Program-made: the position numbers and the translations under genes
The notes under the pieces: generated by a model
Seen by the model: only the letters and a program-made list of their open reading frames with translations
What the model was told of the DNA's origin: nothing
Database searches by the model: none
In this document: positions 9,586-17,437 of the stretch, piece after piece
Numbering within the stretch: position 1 is the first letter of the stretch
How the letters are laid out: each line of letters begins with the position of its first letter
From: Rhizobium sp. BT03
GTDB taxonomy: Bacteria; Pseudomonadota; Alphaproteobacteria; Rhizobiales; Rhizobiaceae
NCBI RefSeq assembly: GCF_030053155.1
Contig: NZ_CP125641.1
Span: forward strand, 310,001 to 374,000
DNA: 64,000 nucleotides
Reading direction: 5' to 3'

Positions 9586-9827
9586 GGCCGACAGGAAGCT
9601 TGCCTCGATATCGAAGGCGTTGGTTTCAGGGGAAGGCGCGGCTGGCGATAGAGTGTTCAGGCGTGATCTCCTTTATGAAATTAAAGCCGGGCTTGAGGTC
9701 ATATCCCCGAGCTTTAATTTAGAGATAACGCATGGGTGCCAGGGCGAAACCCATTGCCGTCGCCGCACCGTCTTTTTTTACGCAAATCGGATACGGCGCG
9801 CATCAAGTGGACAGGCAATTGATAAAA

Positions 9828-10520
9828 TTAACGCGAGCCAGCTTGCCGCATATGCGCCGGCAGCGTCTCCCAGGCCCGGATCAGTTCGCCGATCGAGGCG
9901 GCCTCCATCTTGTGCATGACGTTGCTGCGATGCAGCTTGACCGTCACTTCGCTGATGCCGAGATCGAAGGCGATCTGCTTGTTGAGGCGTCCGCGCGCCA
10001 CTTCGTGCAGAACTTCGCGCTCGCGCTGCGTCAGCGTCTCCAGGCGTTTGACATTGCGTTTGGCGATTGCGGCTTCGGCCCGTCGTTCTGCATCCATCGC
10101 AATGGCCGCAGTGATGGCGTCGAGCAGCGTCTGGTCCCGCACCGGCTTGGTGAGAAAATCCACAGCACCCGCCTTCATCGCCTGGACGGTCATCGGAATG
10201 TCGCCGTGGCCGGTCAGAAAAATGATCGGCTTGGAAATGCCGTTTTCGGCCAGATGGCTCTGCAGGTGGAGGCCGCTTGCTCCGGGCATACGCACATCGA
10301 GGATCAGGCAGCCGGGGTTTTCCAGGATATCGGCATCAAGCAATTCGCGGGTGGAGGCAAAACTGACCGACTGAAAACCCGCTGACAGGATCAACTCCGA
10401 CAGCGCCTCGCGAACCGATGCATCGTCATCGACGATAACGACGAGCGGCTGATCCTCTTCATATCTGCCCTGCAATGATGACGGCGCCGATCTCCGCAGC
10501 AACGGCTGGTCAACTCTCAT
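9828..10520 (-). CDS. FixJ-like response regulator (receiver + LuxR HTH)
   Basis: A 230-residue two-component regulator. The receiver domain (about residues 25-145) has the acidic pocket VDDD, the phospho-acceptor Asp75 in LILDVRMPG, the LTGHGD switch region and Lys in FLTKPV. The LuxR-type output domain (about 165-225) contains LTQREREVL and the recognition helix ISEVTVKLHRSNVM. GGAGG precedes the ATG at 10520. It is the last gene of an operon led by the large kinase, and starts 1 base after the stop of the receiver-only gene. It probably activates transcription as a phosphorylated dimer. Confidence 0.92.
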   Translation of the reverse strand: MRVDQPLLRRSAPSSLQGRYEEDQPLVVIVDDDASVREALSELILSAGFQSVSFASTRELLDADILENPGCLILDVRMPGASGLHLQSHLAENGISKPIIFLTGHGDIPMTVQAMKAGAVDFLTKPVRDQTLLDAITAAIAMDAERRAEAAIAKRNVKRLETLTQREREVLHEVARGRLNKQIAFDLGISEVTVKLHRSNVMHKMEAASIGELIRAWETLPAHMRQAGSR

Positions 10521-10521
10521 G

Positions 10522-10899
10522 TTACCCTCCATCTCTCGATTGACGTAAAGCATTGGCGATAGCCGCCAGCAGGGCCTGGGCATCGAAGGGCTTGCGGAAG
10601 AAACCGCCGCCTCCCTGGGCGCGGCCCTGATCGGCTATCTCGTGGCGGCCGGTGATCAGGAACACCGGCAACTCGGGACGTGATTTTCGCACAAGGTCAC
10701 GAAGCTCGAATCCATCGATGCCCGGCATTCCGATATCGGTGATGAGCAGGTCGAAGTCCGACAGCCCGCTGACGAGCAGCGAGCCCGCCGATGGGAAGCC
10801 GCGGGCCACGTAACCCGCCGATTCCAGCAGGTCGCCCATCGATTCCAGCAGTCTTGGATCGTCATCGACAATTGCGACGACATGTCTTGTCTCGGTCAT
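10522..10899 (-). CDS. Stand-alone response-regulator receiver protein
   Basis: A 125-residue protein consisting only of a CheY-like receiver. It has acidic residues DDD at 12-14, phospho-acceptor Asp55 (LLITDIGMPG), Thr in FLITGRHE and Lys in FFRKPF. There is no output domain, so it probably works as a phosphate sink, an intermediate or an allosteric partner of the kinase. A glycine-rich stretch (AQGGGGFF) replaces the usual helix-4 sequence. ATG at 10899 follows a GGGGGG tract. The gene begins 2 bases after the stop of the upstream FixJ-like gene and ends 1 base before the downstream one. Confidence 0.9.
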   Translation of the reverse strand: MTETRHVVAIVDDDPRLLESMGDLLESAGYVARGFPSAGSLLVSGLSDFDLLITDIGMPGIDGFELRDLVRKSRPELPVFLITGRHEIADQGRAQGGGGFFRKPFDAQALLAAIANALRQSRDGG

Positions 10900-10901
10900 G
10901 T

Positions 10902-11543
10902 TCAATTCCCCCCCACCCGGCGCGAGTGGGTAATCGGTATTTCCAGTTTCTCCGCGATCCGCACGAGATCGGCGAGCGAGGCCGCGGCCATTTTCTGCAT
11001 CACATTTCGTCTATGGATCTGCAGCGTGACTTCGCTGATCCCGAGTTCGGCTGCCGCCTGCTTGTTGAGAAGGCCGCTGACCACGAGCGGCAGCACTTCG
11101 CGCTCGCGCGGGGTCAGGTCGAGATAGTGTCTTTTCAGCATGTCGAGCTCGGCGCGTCCCGATCGCTTTTCCCGGTCCTCGGCGAGTGCTGCATGGATCG
11201 CCGCCAGAAGATCCGCGTCACTGAACGGCTTGGTGAGGAAATCGACTGCGCCATGCTTGATCGCCCGCACGGAGGAGGGAATGTCGCCGTGCCCGGTAAT
11301 GAAGACGATCGGCGGATGGTCCCTGTCGGCGATCTGCCTCTGCAGATCGAGGCCGTTGATATCAGGCAGCTCGATATCGAGGATGAGGCAGGCGGGCACG
11401 TCGGGCTTGTCCGCTTTCACGTAATCGCCGGCCGATTCGAAGGTGACGGCGCGCATGCCGTGCGAGTCCATCAGCTCGCCGAGCGCTTCGCGGATGCGTT
11501 CATCGTCATCGACGATGAAGACGATATGGTCATCGGCCGTCAT
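10902..11543 (-). CDS. FixJ-like response regulator (receiver + LuxR HTH), kinase-proximal
   Basis: A 213-residue regulator whose ATG overlaps the kinase stop codon (ATGA), indicating translational coupling and a cognate relationship. The receiver has phospho-acceptor Asp56 (LILDIELPD), FITGHGD and FLTKPF. The LuxR HTH contains LTPREREVL and the recognition helix ISEVTLQIHRRNVM. It resembles the other FixJ-like protein of this operon over its whole length, so the two probably arose by duplication and may share the kinase as phosphodonor. Confidence 0.92.
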   Translation of the reverse strand: MTADDHIVFIVDDDERIREALGELMDSHGMRAVTFESAGDYVKADKPDVPACLILDIELPDINGLDLQRQIADRDHPPIVFITGHGDIPSSVRAIKHGAVDFLTKPFSDADLLAAIHAALAEDREKRSGRAELDMLKRHYLDLTPREREVLPLVVSGLLNKQAAAELGISEVTLQIHRRNVMQKMAAASLADLVRIAEKLEIPITHSRRVGGN

Positions 11544-14500
11544 GACGCCGCCTTTGTTTCAATGGGCAATGTGAAGATCAACGTCGCGCCGTGCGGATTG
11601 TTCTTCTCTGCCCACAAGCGTCCGCCGTGCAGCTCGACGATCGAGCGGCAAATCGCCAGACCCATCCCCATGCCGTTTTCCTTGGTCGTGAAGAACGGCT
11701 CGAACATCTTCTCGGGAAACTCGATCCCCTGGCCCCGGTCGCTGATCTCGGTCTGAACGGCATTCCCCATATGGCGCACGCGCATTCCGATCACCCTGTC
11801 GCCGGCGACAGTCTCCATCGCCTCGATACCGTTGCGGACGAGATTGATCAGAACCTGCTGGATCTGGATACGATCGATGGCGATGAGCGGAAGGTTTCCA
11901 TCGACTTCCACATCCATCCTGGCGCGCCGCCGCGCCGCTTCGTCGGCCATGAGGTTGCGCGCTTCGTCGATGACGCCGGAGAGCGTCGTGTGCACCCTCC
12001 TGTCTGCGGATTGCTTGAACAGGGCGCGGATGCGGCTGACGACATCGGCGGCCGAGTTGGCATCGCGGATGATGCGCTCGACCGTCCTCTGCGCCCGCTC
12101 CATGTTCGGCGGTTCGGCCATCAGCCAGCGCTGGCAGGCATGCGAGTTGGCGACGACAGCGGCGAGCGGCTGGTTCACCTCGTGAGCGATGGAGGCCGAA
12201 AGCTCGGCAAGGCTCGCCACCTGGCTCGCCCGGGCAAGCCCCTCTCGCGCCTGTCGCAGATCTTCCTCAGCTCGAACCTCTCCGTCGATATCGAGGCAGA
12301 TGACATTCCACTGGACGATGACGCCTTCGGCATTGCGCATCGGCGCAGCGCGCGTCTCGACCCAGCGATATTCGCCATCGAACCGCCGCAGACGATGCCT
12401 GCGCGCATAGGGCTCGCCCGTGCGCAATGAATGGGCATAATTCTCTTTGACCCCGGCCACGTCGTCGGGATGAACGCCGGCGTCGAGCGTGCCGTCCAGC
12501 CGGGTTTTCCCCGTCCCATCGAGTTCTTCGAGCTTATATCCGAGGAAGTCGCGGAGCTGAGGGTTGCGGTATACCGGCTCTCCATCGGGCGCCGCGCAAT
12601 CGATCATGGCCGGCAGCGTTTCGACGATCTGCCAGAGGGAACGTTCCCTCTCGCGCAACTCTTCCTCGATCCGCAGCTGATCGTCGATGTCGTGTGTCAG
12701 GCCGTACCATTGAATGATCCGCCCGCTATCATCCCTCAGTGGCTCGGCGCTGCCTCTGACCCAGCGGTAGACGCCATCGGCGCGCCGCAGGCGATACTGT
12801 TTCGAGAAGCGCTCGCCGGTGGCGAAGGAATGCCTCAGCGCCTCGGCAAGGCTCTCGGCATCGTCGGGATGGATGGCGGCTTCGATGATGGCGGACAGCC
12901 GGTTCATGCCGGGCTTGCCCGCGTCTGCAACATCGGGGCCGAGAAAATTGATCAGCCGCTTGTTGAAGAAGGTCGGTTCGCCCTCTGCATTCAGGCGCCA
13001 GAGAAGGCTCGGAACGATGTCGACGAGCTGTGACAGCTCCCGTTCCCGCTCACGCAGGGCCTGTTGCGCTCGCACCTCGTCATCGATGTCGATCGCAGCT
13101 GCGTACCATTGCACGATCGCTCCACTCTGATCTCGCAACGGCTCTGCGCGGCCTTCCATCCAGCGATATTCGCCGTCCGCCCAACGCCGGCGATATCGTA
13201 TCGTGTAGGGCTCACCGGTCGCAAGCGCTTGGGCGAGTATCTCCCGCATTCGCGGTCCATCTTCTGGATGCACGGTTGCCCCGATGATCGCCGCCGAGCG
13301 GCTGATATCAGGCGTGTCCCAGGCTGCGACGTCGTCCACTCCAATGGATTGCAGGGTGCGCTTGCTGAAGAAGGTCGGTTTGCCGTCGGGCGCCATGCGG
13401 GCAATGTGCACCGGGACCATGTCCACGAGCTGCGAGAGCTCGTGCTCGCGGTCACGCAATGCCTCGAGCGCGCGCACCTCCTCGTCGATATCGAGAGACA
13501 CGCCGTACCATTGCACGACCCTTCCGTCGTTGTCGCGCCGGGGTTCCACTCTGCACTCCGCCCAGCGGTAGACGTCGTCCTTTTCGCGCCAGCGAAACCG
13601 CATCGCGGTGCCGCCGCCGCTTTCGAAACAATTCTGCAGCGTGCGCTGGACATCGGGCGCATCTTCGGGATGGATCAGCTGCTGCAGTAGCTCGTCGATA
13701 CGCGGCTCGCCGAGGGCGTCGAAATCGGCGATGACGGCGCGGAAATGGTCCTGGTAGCGTTTGTTGAAATAGACCGATCCGCTCTCCGGCTCCACGCTCC
13801 AGACGCGAACCGGCACAGCATCGATCATCTGGCGCAGCGTTCGCTCGCTCTGACGCACCGCCTCTTCGGCGCGGACCTGATCGTCGATGTCGTGGCAAAG
13901 GCCATACCACTGGACGATGCTGCCGGCCTGATCCCGCATCGGCTCGGCGCGGCTCGACATCCAGTGATAGACACCGTCGGCGCGGCGCAGCCGATACCGC
14001 ATGGCGAAGTTTTCGCCGGTGGCGAGGCAATGGGTGAGCGCATTGGTGAAGCCGGCGGCATCATCGGGATGAATGACTGCCTCCAACAGGCTCATGCCGG
14101 GCCTGTCCGAATCCGCGACATCGAAACCGAGGAAATCGACCATTCGTCGGTTGAAGAAGGTCGGTTCGCCCTCAGGCGTCAGACGCCAGACGTGGCTTGG
14201 AACCATGTCGACAAGCTGCGAAAGTTCCTGCTCCCGCTCGCGCAGCGTCTCGACGCTTTGGCGCAGGGTCAGTACGGCCAGCTGGTGTTGCCGGGATATG
14301 GCGGCAACGATCAGCGCCGAAAATGCCGAGATGGCCAGAAAGAGCTGCAGCATGATCTGCTTGTGTTTCTGGGACTCGGGATCGCCGACGAACTGGCCGG
14401 CGCCGGTTATCGTGAAGATGGCTGTAATGAGGGCGAGGAGGGCCAGCGATATGGCGGCGCCCTTGAACTCGAAGCGGACCGCGGCCCAAAGAAGGGGCGG

Positions 14501-15166
14501 TATGATGATGTAGGCGAAGGGAAGATAGCCGCTGAGCGACAGCGCGGCGACACCGAGAAAAATCAGCCCAAGGACGCCGGCCTCCACCCATTGCGCGGCC
14601 GAGAGCCGGGTCTTGCCGCGCCAATTGTGGAAGACGGCGAGCGCCAGCGGCGCGACGATCAGCACGCCGGTTGCGTCACCGATCCACCAAAGAGGCCAGG
14701 CCGTCACGAAGGATTGCGATTGGATGCCGAACCAGGCAAGCGTCGCACTTCCGACCGTCGCGCTCACCACCGGCGCAATTCCGGCGCCCAACACGACGAA
14801 TGCGAGAACCTCCTGCAGGGTTTCCAGCTGTGCCGGCCGCTTCAAGACTCGATTGATCAGCCATGCCGCGACCACCGCTTCAAGAGCGTTGCCGACGTAG
14901 ATCAGGAAGGCCGCAGGCAGCGGGCTGTAAAACCAGATGGCGTTGCTGAGCAGCTCCGCCAGGCAGCCTCCCAATATCCACCATGGCCAGCTGCGCCTTG
15001 GGGCGAGGATGAGCGTGGCGATGAAAAGCCCGCCCGGGGGCCAGATGGAAATACCCGTTCCCGGCACGATCGCGAGCGATTGGGCAAAGCCGCAGGCGAG
15101 CACATAGGCGGCGATGAAAAGCCCCAGATACAGGGCTCGGGGGCGGTGCGACCAGACGCTCATCAT
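11540..15166 (-). CDS. MASE1 / five-PAS sensor histidine kinase
   Basis: A 1208-residue membrane sensor kinase. Residues 1 to about 295 form a MASE1-like sensory domain with about eight membrane helices (motif GTGISIWPPGGLF). Residues about 309-972 contain five consecutive PAS/PAC modules of about 130 residues, each ending near a QWYG...DIDDQVR motif. The kinase core has HisKA His995 (SIAHEVNQPLA), the N box around Asn1112 (INLVRNGIEAM), and G boxes DRGQGIEF and GMGMGLAI. AAGGAG precedes tandem ATG codons at 15166 and 15163. The frame is open farther upstream but without a ribosome site. It heads an operon with three receiver proteins. The signal is unknown. PAS modules often bind flavin, haem or small ligands. 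Confidence 0.93.
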   Translation of the reverse strand: MMSVWSHRPRALYLGLFIAAYVLACGFAQSLAIVPGTGISIWPPGGLFIATLILAPRRSWPWWILGGCLAELLSNAIWFYSPLPAAFLIYVGNALEAVVAAWLINRVLKRPAQLETLQEVLAFVVLGAGIAPVVSATVGSATLAWFGIQSQSFVTAWPLWWIGDATGVLIVAPLALAVFHNWRGKTRLSAAQWVEAGVLGLIFLGVAALSLSGYLPFAYIIIPPLLWAAVRFEFKGAAISLALLALITAIFTITGAGQFVGDPESQKHKQIMLQLFLAISAFSALIVAAISRQHQLAVLTLRQSVETLREREQELSQLVDMVPSHVWRLTPEGEPTFFNRRMVDFLGFDVADSDRPGMSLLEAVIHPDDAAGFTNALTHCLATGENFAMRYRLRRADGVYHWMSSRAEPMRDQAGSIVQWYGLCHDIDDQVRAEEAVRQSERTLRQMIDAVPVRVWSVEPESGSVYFNKRYQDHFRAVIADFDALGEPRIDELLQQLIHPEDAPDVQRTLQNCFESGGGTAMRFRWREKDDVYRWAECRVEPRRDNDGRVVQWYGVSLDIDEEVRALEALRDREHELSQLVDMVPVHIARMAPDGKPTFFSKRTLQSIGVDDVAAWDTPDISRSAAIIGATVHPEDGPRMREILAQALATGEPYTIRYRRRWADGEYRWMEGRAEPLRDQSGAIVQWYAAAIDIDDEVRAQQALRERERELSQLVDIVPSLLWRLNAEGEPTFFNKRLINFLGPDVADAGKPGMNRLSAIIEAAIHPDDAESLAEALRHSFATGERFSKQYRLRRADGVYRWVRGSAEPLRDDSGRIIQWYGLTHDIDDQLRIEEELRERERSLWQIVETLPAMIDCAAPDGEPVYRNPQLRDFLGYKLEELDGTGKTRLDGTLDAGVHPDDVAGVKENYAHSLRTGEPYARRHRLRRFDGEYRWVETRAAPMRNAEGVIVQWNVICLDIDGEVRAEEDLRQAREGLARASQVASLAELSASIAHEVNQPLAAVVANSHACQRWLMAEPPNMERAQRTVERIIRDANSAADVVSRIRALFKQSADRRVHTTLSGVIDEARNLMADEAARRRARMDVEVDGNLPLIAIDRIQIQQVLINLVRNGIEAMETVAGDRVIGMRVRHMGNAVQTEISDRGQGIEFPEKMFEPFFTTKENGMGMGLAICRSIVELHGGRLWAEKNNPHGATLIFTLPIETKAAS
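12251..14242 (-). repeat. Five tandem PAS/PAC modules within the kinase gene
   Basis: Five imperfect repeats of about 0.4 kb encode the modules. Near-identical segments recur: LSQLVDMVP, PTFFN, HPDD or HPED, RRADGVY and a REREREL-type linker helix. Modules 1, 3 and 4 are most alike, which suggests internal duplication. Module 2 has a different start (MIDAVPVRVW). Confidence 0.8.
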
Positions 15167-15506
15167 CAACAGCTCCTTCCGGACAGGCAAAGCCCGGGGA
15201 TCGTCAGCATTTGGTACAGCATTCTTTTTCGATATCGGAGCCGGCGAACTCATATTCGAACCGTAACCCTGCCGTACCACAGCCGCAACTCATGGAAATC
15301 CATACATTGTGCGGAGAGGTCGCGTCGCGCCACGGCCGGATTTTCGGTGCAGACGGGAAACGGAAGACCGTCCCCGTTCCTGGCGGGCATCCTAAACTTT
15401 CGGCCTGCTCCGCTATACTTCCGGCCAGGGCGCCAACGCTTTCGCATGATGGAACGTTTTCGGCTTTCCAGTCATTGTCGATCCAATCGATCGCGAGGAT
15501 GCCGAC
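15167..15506. promoter_or_regulatory. Divergent intergenic region between kinase operon and NmrA-like gene
   Basis: There are 340 bases without a supported gene. They must carry promoters for both directions. A short palindrome, ATGGAAATCCAT, lies at 15292-15303, and a CTATACTT hexamer-like element near 15411 could be a -10 for the rightward gene. No convincing -35 was recognised. Confidence 0.4.
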
Positions 15507-16259
15507 ATGAAAATTGCCGTGGTGGGAGCAAGCGGGGTCATCGGAACGCGGCTCAGCGAAAGCCTGCGCCGGTCGGGCCACGAGGTTGCCGCCGCATCCC
15601 TATCGCTTGGCGTCGATACGGTTACCGGCAAGGGCCTCGCCGCAGCCATAGCGGGAACCGACGTCATCGTCGACGTCACCAACGCCGCATCGTTCGGCGA
15701 TAATGCGGCCCTGGATTTCTTCAAGGCGTCGACGAAGAATTTGCTTGCCGCAGCCACTGAGGCCGAAGTCGGGCACTACCTCGCCCTCTCCGTCGTCGGC
15801 ACGCCACGGCTTGTGGAAAGCGAGTATTTTTACGCGAAAATGGTACAGGAAAACCTGATCCAGGCTTCCACTTGCCCCTACACGATCCTCCGCTCCACGC
15901 AGTTCTACGAGTTCATCAGCGGATTGATCGACATCGGTGGGCAAGGCGACATCGTTCGACTGCCGCCAGCCTTGATGAGGCCGGTCGCAGCCGGCGACGT
16001 TGCCGCCTTTCTGGCCGAATTGACCGTCGCAACGCCCTTGGGCGGTATCGTCGAAATCGGCGGCCCGGAACAGTTCGGCATCGATGAAGTCGCCCGGATC
16101 TATCTGGCCGCCAACGAAGACGAGCGGCAGGTGATAACGGATCCGTCCACATCGTATTTCGGCGTCGAATTGACCGACGCGGTACTGCTTCCGGGCGCCG
16201 GCGCGCGGCTGGCGGCCGAGAAGCTCTCCGACTGGCTCTGCCGATCGATGGCGGCTTAG
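15507..16259 (+). CDS. NmrA-like NAD(P)-binding SDR-family protein
   Basis: A 250-residue Rossmann-fold protein beginning MKIAVVGASGVIGTRL, with the GASGVIG dinucleotide loop at residues 7-13. It belongs to the atypical short-chain dehydrogenase group (NmrA/YwnB-like). The usual Tyr-x-x-x-Lys is present as YFYAKMVQEN, followed by the substrate-side motif YTILRSTQFYEF. Such proteins act as NAD(P)H sensors or oxidoreductases. No pathway is indicated by the neighbours. It stands alone, divergent from the kinase operon. Confidence 0.85.
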   Translation: MKIAVVGASGVIGTRLSESLRRSGHEVAAASLSLGVDTVTGKGLAAAIAGTDVIVDVTNAASFGDNAALDFFKASTKNLLAAATEAEVGHYLALSVVGTPRLVESEYFYAKMVQENLIQASTCPYTILRSTQFYEFISGLIDIGGQGDIVRLPPALMRPVAAGDVAAFLAELTVATPLGGIVEIGGPEQFGIDEVARIYLAANEDERQVITDPSTSYFGVELTDAVLLPGAGARLAAEKLSDWLCRSMAA

Positions 16260-16286
16260 CGGCGGCCTTGAAATTTGCCGAATGAA

Positions 16287-16314
16287 GTAATACCTTCTGC
16301 CAGAAGAGTATTAC
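16287..16314. promoter_or_regulatory. Palindromic operator upstream of the toxin-antitoxin pair
   Basis: Left arm GTAATACCTTCTG (16287-16299) and right arm CAGAAGAGTATTAC (16301-16314) are inverted repeats with one central base and one bulged A. It ends 13 bases before the antitoxin ATG, the usual place for autoregulation by an AbrB-type antitoxin or the antitoxin-toxin complex. Confidence 0.7.
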
Positions 16315-16327
16315 AAAGGCGCTTGCC

Positions 16328-16561
16328 ATGGCCACAACCGTTACAGCGAAAGGTCAGGTGACCATCCCCCGGCCCGTGCGGGATATGCTTGGCATCGTTC
16401 CAGGCAGCAAGGTCGATTTTCATCGTGCTCCCGACGGCAATGTGGTTCTGACACGCGCCGACAAGAAACGGCCGGCCAGCCGCTTCGAGAAGCTGCGCGG
16501 CCATGCCGGCGAGGGCCTAGATACGGATGCCATCATGGCTTTGACGCGCGGCGAAACGTGA
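16328..16561 (+). CDS. vapB: AbrB/SpoVT-type antitoxin (VapB-like)
   Basis: A 77-residue protein with the N-terminal swapped-hairpin DNA-binding domain: TTVTAKGQVTIPRPVRDMLG, then GSKVDFHRAPDGNVVL. The basic linker (RADKKRPASRFEKLRG) and C-terminal tail would wrap the PIN toxin. Its stop overlaps the toxin's GTG start (GTGA), the classic arrangement of a VapBC pair. The palindrome just upstream is its likely operator. Its position 0.9 kb from repA suggests a role in plasmid maintenance. Confidence 0.9.
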   Translation: MATTVTAKGQVTIPRPVRDMLGIVPGSKVDFHRAPDGNVVLTRADKKRPASRFEKLRGHAGEGLDTDAIMALTRGET

Positions 16562-16962
16562 CGCTCGTCGATACCAATGTGCTCCTGGACCTCGTGACCG
16601 ACGACCCGAAATGGTCGGATTGGTCTATTGCCCAGCTCGAGGCAGCGAGTATCGAAGGTCCTCTGCTGATCAACGATGTAATCTATGCCGAACTCGCAGT
16701 TCGATATGAAAGGATCGAGGCGCTGGAGGCTTTCGTGGAAGAGGCTGGTCTCGAGATGAGGCCTATCCCCAAGCCCGCTTTGTTTCTTGCCGGCAAGGTC
16801 TTCACGCAGTATCGCAAGGCTGGCGGGACGCGCACCGGCGTGCTTCCTGACTTCTTCATCGGCGCTCACGCTGCCGTGCATCAATTACCGCTCCTGACGC
16901 GAGATGTCGGCCGCTATCGCAGCTATTTCCCCTCGTTGAAATTGATAGCGCCTCGTTCCTGA
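16558..16962 (+). CDS. vapC: PIN-domain ribonuclease toxin (VapC-like)
   Basis: A 134-residue PIN-domain protein starting at a GTG that overlaps the antitoxin stop. The four conserved acidic residues that bind Mg/Mn are visible: Asp5 (LVDTNVLLD), Glu45 (IYAEL), Asp98 (LPDFFIGAHA) and Asp116 (TRDVGRY). This family cleaves specific RNAs (tRNA or rRNA loops) when freed from its antitoxin. All catalytic residues are intact, so the toxin is probably functional. A small hairpin (arms CGCCTC/GAGGCG, 16949-16966) overlaps the stop codon. Confidence 0.92.
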   Translation: MTLVDTNVLLDLVTDDPKWSDWSIAQLEAASIEGPLLINDVIYAELAVRYERIEALEAFVEEAGLEMRPIPKPALFLAGKVFTQYRKAGGTRTGVLPDFFIGAHAAVHQLPLLTRDVGRYRSYFPSLKLIAPRS

Positions 16963-17437
16963 GGCGTAGCCTTGCGTAATCCATGCGAGGTTTCAAAAAA
17001 AACGTCATGGAAGCTCCGGGCTGAAAAGCTTTGCACGGCTCCAAATCCCGCCGACGCGAGCGGCAAGACGGAAAGCATGAGCATATTCGAACCGGACAAA
17101 GCCCCTGACGGGCTGCTGGCGATCAACGGCAGCAATTACCTGAAGGACGACGGCGAATAGTCAGCCAGAACCGTTCCGCCCCGCTGGCAGCATCACATAA
17201 AATTCAATGAATTTCATGTGCATAACGAGGGCGTCGGCCTTGCTCGTCAGTACCTCGGCCGGGCGCGAATCACCCGCCGATTGGTTCATGAAACCACCAG
17301 GTTCCCGCGCTCGTTTCGCATGCCTCGACCCGCCTTTTGGTTAAGCATTTGTAATTCGGTCACGAATCGCGGCATATAGTAACTGCGCAACTGAAGCGCT
17401 TTCGTTCAAAATTGCGCAGTTATTTGGGAAATAGATC
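16963..17437 (+). promoter_or_regulatory. repABC upstream control region
   Basis: This 475-base region has no convincing gene and several palindromes. A 27-base inverted repeat lies at 17194-17220, arms CACATAAAATTC and GAATTTCATGTG (11 of 12 pairs). GGTTCATGAAACC lies at 17282-17294. A perfect 11-base pair of arms lies just before repA (separate entry). A candidate promoter is TTGTAA (17349-17354), 18 bases, then CATATA (17373-17378). In repABC replicons RepA represses its own promoter through such palindromes, with RepB as helper. No match to the 16-base parS consensus was seen here. Confidence 0.6.
17380..17422. promoter_or_regulatory. Inverted repeat overlapping the repA promoter/leader (probable RepA operator)
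   Basis: TAACTGCGCAA (17380-17390) and TTGCGCAGTTA (17412-17422) are perfect 11-base inverted repeats 21 bases apart. They start within the candidate -10 region and end 15 bases before the repA ATG. The placement suits autorepression by RepA. Confidence 0.65.

Noticed and set aside
12251..14242. Repeats in this stretch as a CRISPR array or non-coding tandem repeat
   Set aside because: The repeats are about 0.4 kb long, imperfect and in frame, encoding PAS modules.
13745..15703. Long plus-strand open frame (652 codons) opposite the histidine kinase
   Set aside because: It is a shadow of the high-GC kinase gene: arginine/glutamine-rich low-complexity translation, no domains and no ribosome site.
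16972..17160. 62-codon plus-strand frame in the repA upstream region
   Set aside because: No ribosome site or recognisable family, and an atypical composition. It could be a gene remnant, but there is not enough to support a call.
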